The notes beneath the pieces were generated by a model that saw only the letters and a program-made list of their open reading frames with translations, ran no database searches and was not told the DNA's origin. Positions 1-11,400 of a stretch of 64,000 nt of DNA are shown one piece after another. The DNA is taken from the NCBI GenBank assembly GCA_026874595.1, contig CM049314.1, positions 51,567,812-51,631,811 of the forward strand. The letters run 5' to 3'. Each line of letters starts with the position of its first letter. Within the stretch, counting starts at the first letter, position 1. Source of the DNA: Sipunculus nudus. Lineage: Eukaryota > Annelida > Sipuncula > Golfingiida > Sipunculidae. The position numbers and the translations under genes were made by a program.

Positions 1-240
1 AAACAAAAAAACAAACAGACAAATGCACATACGCAACTGACCAACATGCTTGCCGGAAATCTTCCGGCAAGCAAAAAACAAAAAAACAGACAAATGGACA
101 TACGCAACTGACCAACCAACTTGCCGAAATCGAAGATTTCCGGCAAGCAACAAACAAGATGACCAGAGGTCACGCGCTTGCCGGAAATGGAAATGATACA
201 GACAGATAGACAGAGAGTGCATGTAGAAACAGTCATATGA
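1..240. repeat. Hairpin array plus CAGA-rich tail (first copy, cut by window edge)
   Basis: CAAA/CAGA-rich spacer carries two inverted repeats, near 50-76 (GCTTGCCGGAA, short loop, TTCCGGCAAGC) and near 119-147 (CTTGCCGAAATC, loop GAA, GATTTCCGGCAAG). They are followed by GACCAGAGGTC and a GATACAGACAGATAGACAG tail. The same series recurs at 1961, 6391, 26990, 31555 and 35345. The order of hairpin, GACC-AGA-GGTC and microsatellite is constant, so this looks like the tail of a mobile unit and not random low-complexity DNA. No coding capacity is apparent. Confidence 0.7.
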
Positions 241-374
241 ATGAGCAACATTGTGGGGGCAGCAGAAATGGATAATATGTTTATTTATGCATGCTGACCT
301 TTAACAGCTGCATATCTTTCTAGTGTAAAAGGGACCAAGTTCAAAATTTTTTCATGAAATCCCGTTAATCTCGT
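236..374. repeat. Leader segment preceding a 148-bp array
   Basis: This segment starts near ATGAATGAGCAACATTGTGG and runs through TTAACAGCTGCATATCTTTC to the first array unit. Copies begin near 2213, 4656, 16920, 19072 and 29809, always directly downstream of the CAGA tail and upstream of a 148-bp-type array. It marks the junction between successive higher-order units. Confidence 0.65.
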
Positions 375-1630
375 TTGACAAGAAGCAGTGAGACGTTTTC
401 AGGTTTGTCATGTCAAGCTGGTCATATGAGACAAAATGCCAAAAACTAGAACTACTTTGATGTAAAAGGCGTTATAAGCATTTCAGTGACACTTCGTTTG
501 TTCACGTTGCACAAGATATGGTGCGAGATTTGGGCAGACTTATGGCTTTATCTAATCAAGCAGTTCATTCGGACAAAATGCCGAAAACTAGACCTTCGTA
601 CCTATAAAAATCGCCGAGTTAAAAGCATTTTGGTGAAATCTCGTGTTTTCTCGTTTGACGAGATACGGTGCGAGATTGTGCCTGATTTGGAGTTCTGTCA
701 TGTCAAGCGGGTCATGTGGAACTAAATGCTGAAAACTAGACCTGTCTAGCAGCAGTTCCGTGAAATGTCGTGTTTTCTCGTTTGACGGGATACGGTGCGA
801 GATTTTGCCTGACATGCATGTGTGTCGTGTCAAGCTGGTCTAGTGGAACAAAATGCCGAAAACCAGACGTGTCTAGCTGTAAAACTGGCCGAGTTATAAC
901 CAATGCCGTGAAATCTCATTTTTTCTCGTTTGACGAGATACGGTGCGACATTCGGCCTGACTTTCAGTTCTGTCATGTCCAGCAGGTCATGTGAAAGAAA
1001 ATGCCGAAAACTAGACCTGTCTAGCTGTAAAACTCGCCGAGTTATAAGCATTTCCGTGAAATCTCGTGTTTTCTCGTTTGACGAGATAGGGTGCGAGATT
1101 TGGCCTGACTTGCACATCTATCGTGTCAAGCTGATCATGTGGAAGGAAATGCCGGAAACCAGACGTGTCTAGCTGTAAAACTGGCCGAGTTATAAGCATT
1201 TCCGTGAAATTTCGTGTTTTCTCGTTTGACGAGATACGGTGCGAGATTTTGCCAGACTTGCATATCTGCCGTGTCAAGCTAGTCTAGTGGAACTAAATGC
1301 CGAAAACCAGACGTGTCTAGCTGTAAAACTGGCCCAGTTATAAGCATTTCCGTGACATCCCGTGTTTTCTCGTTTGACGAGATACGGTGCGAGATTTGGC
1401 CTGTCTTGTAGCTCTGTCGTGTCAAGCTTGTTTGGTGGAACGAAATGCCGAAAACCAGACCTGTCTAGCTGTAAAAGTCGCCGAGTTATAAGCATTTCCG
1501 CGAAGTCTCGTTTTTTCTCGTTTGACGAGATATGGCGCGAGATTTGGCGTGACTTTCAGTTCTGTCGTGTCAAGCTGGTCATGTGGAACAAAATGCCGAA
1601 AACTAGATCTGCCTAGCTTAAAAACTGACA
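375..1630. repeat. 148-bp tandem repeat array 1
   Basis: Imperfect tandem units of about 148 bp, some shortened. Each unit contains TCTCGTTTGACGAGA (6-bp stem, 3-nt loop) followed by GGTGCGAGATTTGGC, then TAGACCTGTCTAGCTGTAAA and GCCGAGTTATAAGCATTTCC. Short open frames occur on both strands at the same 148-bp spacing; they are by-products of the repeat and not genes. The array flows directly into module A at about 1631. Confidence 0.85.
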
Positions 1631-1960
1631 AAGTTACAAAAAAATGGTCGTGTTATTTCCAATTTCCATGATTTTTGCCCAAAAAATGTAACCATGGTAA
1701 CGGCAAATTTAAGTAAGCTACATATCAAAAGAAAGGCCAGGTGATGACGAAAAAAATGAGCTATTGCAGAAGTGGATAAGCCTATTTATGGCGAAGTTAT
1801 AGTGCAAAACCCGTTAACCACACCTGTCGTGACCTTGACCCTTGACCTTGGAGCAATGTTGACCAAAAACAATAGGGTTCCAGGGTGTTCGGTTGTCAAT
1901 CAACCCTGTAAGGGTCATGTCGATTGCTGCAAAATTGTGGCCAGGAGAGCGCAGACAAAC
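1631..1960. repeat. Module A copy (X-box plus TGACCT motif)
   Basis: A conserved segment of about 320 bp with AATGTAACCATGGTAACGGC near 1686, GCCTATTTATGGCGAAGTTA near 1780, GTGACCTTGACCCTTGACCT near 1828 and GTGGCCAGGAGAG near 1937. Similar copies are at 4231, 6056, 18650, 20810, 28055, 29322, 31260 and 35785. An open frame starting MDKPIYGEVIVQ persists in many copies, but so does an antisense frame, so I regard these as consequences of sequence conservation. Confidence 0.75.
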
Positions 1961-2212
1961 ACACAAAAAAACAAAAAAACAAAAAAACAAAAAAACAAAC
2001 AGACAAATGGACATACGCAACTGACCAACATGCTTGCCGGAAATCTTCCGGCAAGCAACAAATGGACATACGCAACTGACCAACCAACTTGCCGAAATCG
2101 AAGATTTCCGGCAAGCAATAAACAAACAAACAAGATGACCAGAGGTCACTCGCTTGCCGGAAATGGAAATGATACAGACAGATAGACAGAGAGTGCATGT
2201 AGAAACAGTCAT
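1961..2212. repeat. Hairpin array plus CAGA tail, second copy
   Basis: An A-rich CAAAAAAA stretch is followed by two CTTGCCGGAAATC-type inverted repeats (near 2030 and 2087), then AAACAAGATGACCAGAGGTCAC and the GATACAGACAGATAGACAG tail. The copy at 1-240 is closely similar. Confidence 0.7.
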
Positions 2213-3790
2213 ATGAATGAGCAACATTGTGGGGGCAGCAGAAACGGAAAATATTTTTATTTATGCATGCTGACCTTTAACAGCTGCATATCTTTCTAGT
2301 GTAAAAGGGACCAAGTTCAAAATTTTTTCATGAAATCCCGTTAATCTCGTTTGACAAGAAGCAGTGAGACGTTTTTCAGGTTTGTCATGTCAAGCTGGCC
2401 AAATGATATGATATGCCGAAAACTAGACCTATCTAGCTATAAAAGCCGCTGAGTTATAAGCATTTGCATGAAATCTCGTGTTTTCTCGTTTGACGGGAAA
2501 TGGTGCGAGCTTTGGCGAGATTTCCAGTTTTGTCATGTCAGGTTTGTCAAATATTACAAAATGCCAGAAACTAGACCTGTCTAGCTGCAAAAGTCGCCGT
2601 GTTATCAGCATTTACGAGAAATCATGTTTTTTTCTCGCTTGACGAGATATAGTACGAGATTTGGCAAGACGAGCAGTTTTATTATGTCAAGACGGCCAAA
2701 CGTTACGAAATGGCGAAAACTAGATCCGTCTAGCTGTAAAAGTCGCCGAGTTATAAGCATTTCCGTGTACTCTCGTGCTTTCTCGTTTGACGATATATGG
2801 TGCAGGATTTGGCCAGTCTTGTAGATTTGTCATATCAAACTCTCTGAATGTTATGAAATGGCGAAAACTACATCTGTCTAGCTGTAAAAGTCGCCGAGTT
2901 ATTAGCATTTCTGTGAAATCTCCTTTTTTTATCATTTGACGAGATATGGTGCGAGATTTGGCCAGTCTTGCAGGTTTGTCATGTCAAGCGGGTCATGTGG
3001 AACTAAATGCCGAAAACTAGACCTGTCTAGCTGTAAAACTCGCCGAGTTATAACCAATGCCGTGAAATCTCATGTTTTCTCGTTTGACGAGATACGGTGC
3101 GACATTCGGCCTGACTTTCAGTTCTGTCATGTCCAGCAGGTCATGTGAAAGAAAATGCCGAAAACTAGACCTGTCTAGCTGTAAAACTCGCCGAGTTATA
3201 AGCATTTCCGTGAAATCTCGTGTTTTCTCGTTTGACGAGATAGGGTGCGAGATTTGGCCTGACTTGCACATCTATCGTGTCAAGCTGGTCATGTGGCAGG
3301 AAATGCCGGAAACCAGACGTGTCTAGCTGTAAAACTGGCCGAGTTATAAGCATTTCCTTGAAATTTCGTGTTTTCTCGTTTGACGAGATACGGTGCGAGA
3401 TTTTGCCAGACTTGCATATCTGTCGTGTCAAGCTGGTCTAGTGGAACTAAATGCCGAAAACCAGACGTGTCTAACTGTAAAATTGGCCCAGTTATAAGCA
3501 TTTCCGTGAAATCCCGTGTTTTCTCGTTTGACGAGATACGGTGCGAGATTTGGCCTGTCTTGCAGCTCTGTCGTGTCAAGCTTGTTTGGTGGAACGAAAT
3601 GCCGAAAACCAGACCTGTCTAGCTGTAAAAGTCGCCGAGTTATAAGCATTTCCGCGAAGTCTCGTTTTTTCTCGTTTGACGAGATATGGCGCGAGATTTG
3701 GCGTGACTTTCAGTTCTTTCGTGTCAAGCTGGTCATGTGGAACAAAATGCCGAAAACTAGATCTGCCTAGCTTAAAAACTGACAAAGTTA
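2213..3790. repeat. Leader plus 148-bp tandem array 2
   Basis: Leader 2213-2340, then about ten units of about 148 bp. The first units (2400-2930) are a divergent subfamily with GCTGAGTTATAAGCATTTGC; the later ones match array 1. Part of the distal array (about 3430-3790) is repeated about 448 bp further on. Confidence 0.85.
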
Positions 3791-4230
3791 CAAAAAATGG
3801 TCGTGTTATTTCCAATTTCCATTATTTTTGCCCAAAAAATGTAACCATGGTAACGGCACTTGCATATCTGTCGTGTCAAGCTGGTCTAGTGGAACTAAAT
3901 GCCGAAAACCAGACGTGTCTAGCTGTAAAACTGGCCCAGTTATAAGAATTTCCGTGAAATCCCGTGTTTTCTCGTTTGACGAGATACGGTGCGAGATTTG
4001 GCCTGTCTTGCAGCTCTGTCGTGTCAAGCTTGTTTGGTGGAACGAAATGCCGAAAACCAGACCTGTCTAGCTGTAAAAGTCGCCGAGTTATAAGCATTTC
4101 CGCGAAGTCTCGTTTTTTCTCGTTTGACGAGATATGGCGCGAGATTTGGCGTGACTTTCAGTTCTGTCGTGTCAAGCTGGTCATGTGGAACAAAATGCCG
4201 AAAACTAGATCTGCCTAGCTTAAAAACTGA
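3791..4230. repeat. Truncated module A fused to a repeated block of array 2
   Basis: Module A starts normally (TGGTCGTGTTATTTCC, ATGTAACCATGGTAACGGCA) but breaks at about 3859 straight into mid-unit 148-bp sequence (CTTGCATATCTGTCGTG). The sequence that follows (3870-4230) duplicates 3422-3782. The join looks like an unequal-recombination junction. Confidence 0.7.
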
Positions 4231-4655
4231 CAAAGTTACAAAAAATGGTCGTGTTATTTCCAATTCCCATGAATTTTGCCGAAAAAAATGTAACCATGGT
4301 AACGGCAAATTTAAGTAAGCTACATATCAAAAGAAAGGCCAGGTGATGACGAAAAAAATTAGCTATTGCAGAAATGGATAAGCCTATTTATGGCGAAGTT
4401 ATAGTGCAAAAACCGTTAACCACACCTATCGTGACCTTGACCCTTGACCTTGGTGCAATGTTGACCAAAAACAATAGGGTTCCAGGGTGTTCGGTTGTCA
4501 ATCAACCCTGTAAGGGTCATGTCGATTGCTGCAGAATTATGGCCAGGAGAGCGCAGACAAACACACAAAAAAACAAACAAGATGACCAGAGGTCACGCGC
4601 TTGCCGGAAATGGAAATGATACAGACAGATAGACAGAGAGTGCATGTAGAAACAG
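4231..4655. repeat. Module A copy with a short tail lacking hairpins
   Basis: Module A with CCATGGTAACGG near 4291 and TGACCTTGACCCTTGACCTT near 4431. The tail goes from CACACAAAAAAACAAACAAG directly to GATGACCAGAGGTCAC without any of the CTTGCCGG hairpins present at the other copies, which shows that the hairpin units are variable in number. Confidence 0.75.
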
Positions 4656-6055
4656 TCATATGAATGAGCAACATTGTGGGGGCAGCAGAAACGGATAATA
4701 TGTTTATTTATGCATGCTGACCTTTAACAGCTGCATATCTTTCTAGTGTAAAAGGGACCAAGTTCAAAATTTTTTCATGAAATCCCGTTAATCTCGTTTG
4801 ACAAGAAGCAGTGAGACGTTTTCAGGTTTGTCATGTCAAGCTGGTCATATGTGACAAAATGCCGAAAACTAGAACTACTTTGTTGTAAAAGGCGCCGAGT
4901 TATAAGCATTTCAGTGACATCTCGTTTGTTCACGTTGCACAAGATATGGTGCGAGATTTGGGCAGACTTATGGCTTTATCTAATCAAGCAGTTCATATGT
5001 GACACAATGCCGAAAACTAGACCTTCGTACCTGTAAAAATCGCCGAGTTAAAAGCATTTTGGTGAAATCTCGTGTTTTCTCGTTTGACGAGATACGGTGC
5101 AAGATTGTGCCTGACTTGGAGTTCTGTCATGTCAAGCGGGTCATGTGGAACTAAATGCCGAAAACTAGACCTGTCTAGCTGCAGTTCCGTGAAATGTCGT
5201 GTTTTCTCGTTTGACGGGATACGGTGCGAGATTTTGCCTGACATGCATGTCTGTCGTGTCAAGCTGGTCTAGTGGAACAAAATGCCGAAAACCAGACGTG
5301 TCTATCTGTAAAACTCGCCGAGTTATAACCAATGCCGTGAAATCTCATGTTTTCTCGTTTGACGAGATACGGTGCGACATTCGGCCTGACTTTCAGTTCT
5401 GTCATGTCCAGCAGGTCATGTGAAAGAAAATGCCGAAAACTAGACCTGTCTAGCTGTAAAACTCGCCGAGTTATAAGCATTTCCGTGAAATCTCGTGTTT
5501 TCTCGTTTGACGAGATAGGGTGCGAGATTTGGCCTGACTTGCACATTTTTCGTGTCAAGCTGGTCATGTGGAAGGAAATGCCGGAAACCAGACGTGTCTA
5601 GCTGTAAAACTGGCCGAGTTATAAGCATTTCCGTGAAATTTCGTGTTTTCTCGTTTGACGAGATACGGTGCGAGATTTTGCCAGACTTGCATATCTGTCG
5701 TGTCAAGCTGGTCTAGTGGAACTAAATGCCGAAAACCACACGTGTCTAGCTGTAAAACTAGCCTAGTTATAAGCATTTCCGTGAAATCCCGTGTTTTCTC
5801 GTTTGACGAGATACGGTGCGAGATTTGGCCTGTCTTGCAGCTCTGTCGTGTTAAGCTTGTTTGGTGGAACGAAATGCCGAAAACCAGACCTGTCTAGCTG
5901 TAAAAGTCGCCGAGTTATAAGCATTTCCGCGAAGTCTCGTTTTTTCTCGTTTGACGAGATATGGCGCGAGATTTGGCGTAACTTTCAGTTCTGTCGTGTA
6001 AAGCTGGTCATGTGAAACAAAATGCCGAAAACTAGATCTGCCTAGCTAAAAAACT
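4656..6055. repeat. Leader plus 148-bp tandem array 3
   Basis: Same order and unit types as arrays 1 and 2; the sequence 4790-6055 follows 360-1625 closely, unit by unit. Together 1-6690 forms about three higher-order units of 2.0-2.4 kb. Confidence 0.85.
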
Positions 6056-6390
6056 GACAAAGTTACAAAAAAATGGTCGTGTTATTTCCAATTCCCATGA
6101 ATTTTGCCCAAAAAATGTAACCATGGTAACGGCAAATTTAAGTAAGCTACATATCAAAAGAAAGGCCAGGTGATGACGAAAAAAATGAGCAATTGCAGAA
6201 GTGGATAAGCCTATTTATGGCGAAGTTATAGTGCAAAAACCGTTAACCACACCTGTCGTGACCTTGACCCTTGACCTTGGAGCAATGTTGACCAAAAACA
6301 ATAGGGTTCCAGGGTGTTCGGTTGTCAATCAACCCTGTAAGGGTCATGTCGATTGCCGCAAAATTGTGGCCAGGAGAGCGCAGACAAACA
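6056..6390. repeat. Module A copy
   Basis: Contains CCATGGTAACGG near 6121, GCGAAGTTATAGTGCAAAAA near 6222 and TGACCTTGACCCTTGACCTT near 6258. Nearly identical to 1631-1960. Confidence 0.75.
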
Positions 6391-6690
6391 CACAAAAAAA
6401 CAAACAAAAAAACAAAAAAACAAAAAAACAAACAGACAAATGGACATACGCAACTGACCAACATGCTTGCCGGAAATCTTCCGGCAAGCAAAAAACAAAA
6501 AAACAGACAAATGGACATACGCAACTGACCAACCAACTTGCCGAAATCGAAGATTTCCGGCAAGCAACAAATGGACATACGCAACTGACCAACCAACTTG
6601 CCGAAATCGAAGATTTCCGGCAAGCAACAAACATACGGAACTGACCAACATACTTGCGAAAATCGAAGATTTCCGGCAAGTAACGAGATA
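6391..6690. repeat. Four-unit hairpin array
   Basis: Units of about 55-67 bp, each with an inverted repeat: near 6468, 6535, 6595 and 6651. The spacer reads ACATACGCAACTGACCAAC or a close variant. The last unit has TACTTGCGAAAATCGAAGAT and marks the end of the regular higher-order structure. Confidence 0.75.
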
Positions 6691-6855
6691 TACACTTATA
6701 TAACTCAAAACGAGTCAAAAGCTTCTGGAATAATAAAGCAGTAGTGGCGTCAATTTTACTTCAAGGGTGCGGGGGACTCGCATTCGTGTGTATGTGTGTG
6801 TGTGGGGGGGGGGTCAAAGTTCGGACCTATCAAATAGAACGATTCTATAAACATG

Positions 6856-6914
<59 letters not shown>

Positions 6915-7340
6915 GTCAATCCAAACTAGGTTTAGGTAAATAGTATTTTATCTTAAACTCATGAATGGAACCAAATTCTGTAATTCTAATGATTAATATA
7001 TATTATTTCTAATTAATAAATATTATTCTCTTGATATCAGAGGGGGATAATTATATTCACCATCCCCGTCTAAATAAAGGGGGATATATACCCCCATCCC
7101 CCTAGATATTGACGCCCCAGTAAAACAGTACACACCTCTTGCATCAAAATGACCCAGATACAGGCTGTTGTCCGAAATATCAAATATTCTCATTTGGTCG
7201 GAAAAGTTTCGCAATCTCAAGCTTTTAAACTACTACAAAATACCGAAGACCAGACCTGTCTAGGCCGTCGCTGAGTCGCTGAGTTATAAGCGTTTCTATG
7301 AATTCTCGTATTCTTGTCACAAGTTAGGTACGTAGTTGGT
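6691..7340. other. Low-copy spacer with a TA microsatellite
   Basis: TA dinucleotide run at about 6857-6911, preceded by a G9 run (6804-6814). Sequence 6950-7210 has no match to the surrounding modules that I can see. I find no gene. Confidence 0.6.
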
Positions 7341-7540
7341 GTCAGGGCCAGTGCAGTTAGTTGGTGCTTTTCACCAGGTGGTTGGCGCGGGTCTGTGAAG
7401 CTTTTGAACCAACAGTCAAAAGAAGACAATAACACACAATAGAAGTCTTCTTCAAGGACCACTGAACACGCTGAGCACATGTTCGCAAATGCCACAAATG
7501 CCTGTAATAACATTGCCGACACTTGTGGTCACGATAATTT
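7340..7540. repeat. Module E variant
   Basis: CCAGGTGGTTGGCGCGGGTC followed by GAAGACAATAACACACAATA and ACTTGTGGTCACG. The same order occurs at 25445-25650. It is related to the 260-bp module E copies at 9775, 12205, 15195 and 33835 through the shared ending (CCACTTGTG-TCACGGCAAT). Confidence 0.55.
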
Positions 7541-7559
7541 GATGTAATTTCGTCATTTT

Positions 7560-8150
7560 TTTCAACGACGCGATGTATGAAGAGAATAACAATATAATCA
7601 TATAATGTTGCTGAGAGCGTCAGCCGCTGTCAAATGCTGAAAACTATATGTCTGTAGTTTAAAAAAATGACAGCATTATAGGCATTTGTTTTAATGGTCC
7701 ACTGTTCTCTTTTGACGACAAATGGTACGAGATATAACGAGATATGCACTTATATCACTTAACACTAGTCAAATGGTTCTTGAACATTAGAAAAATAAAA
7801 TCACTAGCATTAAAACGACCGAGATATAGACATTTGTTCGAAATCTCGAATATTCTCATTTGGCGGGAGATGATACGAGATGTTGCGAGAGGTGTGATAT
7901 TATCATGTTAAGCTTCCAAAACGCCTCAAAAATGCTGAAACTGCTCCTATTTAGCTTAAAGGTGATCAGGTTATAAGCATTTCTGTGAAATCTCGTTATT
8001 TCTCGTTTGACGAAAAACCGAGCGAGATTTGACGAGATTTGCAACTGAATGACTTAGAACCAAGGAAAAGCTGCCTTATGCAAAAAACTAGACCCTTTAA
8101 GCATAAATATTAACAGAGATAAAAGCCAAAAACATCATGTTTTCAGATTG
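7560..8150. repeat. Diverged 148-bp-type units
   Basis: Units retain TTCTCGTTTGACGA, GGTGCGAGAT, CTAGACCC and GTTATAAGCATTTCTG but are clearly older and more variable than arrays 1-3. Similar stretches are at 10050-10640, 12490-12940, 15480-16080, 25650-26260 and 34130-34735. Confidence 0.6.
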
Positions 8151-8345
8151 TCAAGTTTTACCCTAAAATTTGGTAACCATGGTAACGGCGGCAAAAGGCT
8201 ATATGTACAAAGGAATAAGGCAATGATCCTAGTTTAAGATGCGACAAAAAAATTTGTTATATGCTTAATATTTTTTTAGATATTTCGGAAAAATGAAATG
8301 TTGTAGTGTTTCCGGTACCACGCCCCCTGGTGGCTATTTTCGCAA
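8150..8345. repeat. Module C copy (X-box then CTCF-like core)
   Basis: CCCTAAAATTTGGTAACCAT at about 8160 leads into a GGTAACCATGGTAAC palindrome; then ACCACGCCCCCTGGTGGCTA at about 8318. The spacing between the two motifs is about 150 bp in every copy (10640, 12940, 16080, 18235, 20395, 26260, 27630, 28895, 30530, 34735). Confidence 0.7.
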
Positions 8346-8539
8346 AATGAAAAAACAAGTTCGAGATAATACAGAACAACAAAAAATATTTCACTTTCAG
8401 AACCGTAGCTGTAAAACTGCGACCTCTAAATCGTATTTAATGAAATCTCGAAAAGTCTCATTTGACGACAAATGGCACGAGATTTTGCGAGACTTCCATT
8501 AATTTCCCATAGAGCATATTAAATGCTACACAATGCAAA

Positions 8540-9000
8540 AAACTAGACCTCTCTAACTTAAAAAATTGGAAATTTGGAGTGAAATTTTTTAATTTTCTGA
8601 TTTTCCCCAAAAAATACGTTACCATGGTAACCATTGACCGAAAAAATTTGCTAGCACTTGGAAAGCTTACATAAAGAGGAATAAAATGAGCTAGAGATTA
8701 TGCGACTACGATTATTATTGACGAAGATATGAAGAAAGTAAAAATTTTAGGTTTTTTGGTGACGCTGACCTTGACCTTTGACCGATCATGACCAAAAACA
8801 ATAGGCTCCGAGGAGAACCGATCTTACACTATATCTATAAGTTTCAGAGCGATTGGTGAAAAATTGTGGCCTGTAGAGCACAGACAGACAGACAAACAAA
8901 CAGACAAACAGACTAGACGACCAGAGGTCGAAAGCTTGCCGGAAATGGCCGGTAATAAGACAGCGAAACAGACGGACAGTTACTAGGCAGACAGACAGGG
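8540..9000. repeat. Module B copy with CAGA tail
   Basis: ACGTTACCATGGTAACCATT at about 8624, TGACCTTGACCTTTGACCGA at about 8767, ACCAAAAACAATAGGCTCCG, then ATTGTGGCCTGTAGAGCACA and a CAGACAAACAAACAGAC tail. Other copies are at 11030, 13320, 16480, 26640 and 35020. It parallels module A in design, with an X-box, then TGACCT repeats, then GTGGCC and a microsatellite. Confidence 0.7.
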
Positions 9001-9770
9001 AACGTATAACACTGTCTATAGTTTTGGAGATATGGCACAATGATGATTGCTGCAGCGCAATCTGGCGGCTATTTCTAAAAGGACAAAAAATAAGTTTCGA
9101 GATATATTTTTTTTTATTATATATATTTGATGTATAATTAAAATTTAACCCCCGCAGAATACGACAGAGTCCCCACGAGGTTAAATGCATTAAATCTAGT
9201 TCCGGAAATGGCCGGAAATAAGACAGCAAAACAGACGGACAGTTACTAGGCAGACAGACAGGGAACGTTTGGATCTGATCAAATTAACAACCCCTATCAT
9301 GGTTAAAATGGAAGCACATTTTTATGTGATTTCGCTGATTTTCAATAGCCACAAATGAGTAGACAGACAGACGGAAAATAACTCCATGTGTAGGCAATGT
9401 ACTCCTGTCATGGAGAATAGAAAGCATGAATAAAATAAGCCACAGTCTATAGGAATAAATCTCCATATTTTGAATTTCAAGAATTGTAACCTATATTAGG
9501 TCACCATGGTAATGGAAGAATATGACAATCCTCACGCGGATAAACGCATTAAGTCTAGTTTCACATGCTGCAATCGATGTTGTGACACTGTCTATAGTGT
9601 TTGAGATATGGCACTATAATTATTGCTGCAGCGCCATCTGGTGGCTATTTTCTAAAAGGAAAAAAAAATAAGTTTCGAGATATTTTATTTTTATTATATA
9701 TATTTTGATGTAAAATTAAAATTTAACTCCTGCCCCCCAACTGCTAAACCAGGATCCGCCCATATTTTGA
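9000..9770. repeat. Modules D, F, D in series
   Basis: Module D (AACACTGTCTATAGTTTTGG, GCAATCTGGCGGCTATTTCT, TTGATGTATAATTAAAATTT) at 9000-9150. Module F (GGAAATAAGACAGC, ATCATGGTTAAAATGGAAGC, TACTCCTGTCATGGAG) at 9200-9440. A second D copy at 9540-9725 has GCGCCATCTGGTGGC. Confidence 0.65.
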
Positions 9771-9774
9771 CACC

Positions 9775-10045
9775 CCCAACTACAAAATCGTGGATCCGTC
9801 CCTGGTTTGAAAGATTTCCCAGTGATTCCTGGCAACACAAGTGGCCGGACAAGGGGACACAATAAAAATCACAGGTGTGTTCCCTCCACATTTAGCGGCT
9901 TCTGTCCTCTATTCAATGCTGCTTTGTGAGATTCATGGACGACCGCGCACGCCAACATGCAATTGTAATAGCCTTGCCGGCACTTACCGGTCAACCCTGA
10001 AGCCACTTGTGCCCACGGCATATCATTTGAAGAAAAAAGAGGCAA
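9775..10045. repeat. Module E copy 1, carrying a recurring open frame
   Basis: About 260 bp starting GGATCCGTCCCTGGTTTGAA. A frame on + (9841) begins MAGQGDTIKITGVFPPHLAA and continues through a stretch with paired cysteines and GRPRTP. Equivalent frames occur in the copies at 12287, 15271 and 33850. I do not recognise the product. Frame persistence may only reflect recent copying; no start context, splice sites or flanking exons support a gene. Confidence 0.55.
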
Positions 10046-10830
10046 GATTTGACGAGAATTGCAATATAATCACATGATGTGACTGAGAGTGTCAGACGCT
10101 GTCAAATGCTGAAAACTATATGTCTGTAGTGTACAAAATGACAGCATTATAGGCATTTGTTTAAATGGTCCACTGTTCTCGTTTGACGAAAAATGGTGCG
10201 AGATATAACGAAATATGCACTTATATCACTTGTATCACTAGTCAAATGATTGTTGAACAATACAAAAATAAAATCTCTAGCATAAAAATGACAGAGATAT
10301 AGACATTTGTTGAATATTTTGTCAAAATATCGAATATTCTCGTTTGGCGGGAGATGATGTGAGATTTGGCGAGATTTGCAGTTTTATCATGTTAAGCTTC
10401 CGAAAGGCTACCAGAGGGTGAAAACCTATACTGTTTAACCTAAAACGTGATCGAGTTATCAGCATTTCTGATAAATCTCGTAATTTCTCGTTTGACGGAA
10501 AACAGAGCGAGATTCTGCGAGACTTGGAATGGACTGCATTAGAGCCAAAGGAATGCTACCTAACGCAGAAAACTAGACCCTTGTAGTATAAATAACAACG
10601 GAGATAGAAGCAAAAAACTTATTATTTTCAGATTGCCAAGTTTTACCCCAAAATTTGATTACCATGGTAACAGCGGCACAAAGCTACATGTACGCAGGAA
10701 TAAGCCAATGATCCTAGTTTCAGATAAGACAATAAACATTGTGTCATGTTAAATATTTTTTGAGATATTGCAGAAAAATGATATGTTACAGTGTTTCAGG
10801 TACCACGCCCCCTGGTGGCTATTTCCAAAA
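10045..10830. repeat. Diverged 148-bp-type units then module C
   Basis: Units with ATGTCTGTAGTG, TTCTCGTTTGACGA and CCGAAAGGCTACCAGAG lead into module C, which has GATTACCATGGTAACAG at about 10658 and CCACGCCCCCTGGTGGCT at about 10803. Confidence 0.6.
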
Positions 10831-11029
10831 AATGAAAAATTGATTTCGAGATATTTATAAATAACACAAAATATGTCATTTTCAAAGCAATAGTTAAAAA
10901 AATGGCGACCTCAAGGTCATATTTACTGAAATCTCGAAAAATCTCATTTGACGAGAATTCGGACGAGATTCTACGACACTTGGTACTTTATGATAAACCC
11001 CTGATTAAACACTTCCTGATGCAAAAAAA

Positions 11030-11400
11030 CCAGACGTCTCTAGCTCTAAAAATGGAAAAGTTAGAAAAAAATCAAATTTTTTGACTTTTTCTCCAAAAAT
11101 ACATTACCATTGTAACCATTGATCGGGACATTTTGCTAGCATGTGGGAAGGCAACAAAATGGGGAATTAAATGAGCCATAGATTAAGCGCATACGATTAT
11201 TATTGACAAAGATATGAAGGAAAAACCGTTTTAAGGTTTTTCAGTGACCCTGACCTTGACCTTTGACCGATCAACACCAAAAACAATAGGCTCCGAGGAG
11301 AACCAATTATACACTAAATGTATAAGTTTCAGATCTATTGCTTAAAAATTGTGACCTGTAGAGCACAGACAGACAGACAAACAGACAAACAGACTAGACG
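11030..11400. repeat. Module B copy
   Basis: A degraded X-box (ACATTACCATTGTAACCATT) at about 11099, TGACCTTGACCTTTGACCGA at about 11250 and a CAGACAGACAAACAGAC tail before ACTAGACGACCAG. Confidence 0.65.

Noticed and set aside
1772-2227. Module A open frame (MDKPIYGEVIVQ...) as a gene
   Set aside because: The antisense strand is equally open across the same copies, and the frame runs into microsatellite sequence encoding Lys/Asn/Thr-rich junk.
486-6700. Dozens of 60-150 residue open frames on both strands
   Set aside because: They recur at exactly the 148-bp repeat spacing on both strands and in several frames; the pattern follows the tandem repeat, not codon constraint.
6744-6929. Short protein ending in alternating Tyr-Ile
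   Set aside because: It is simply a translated TA microsatellite.
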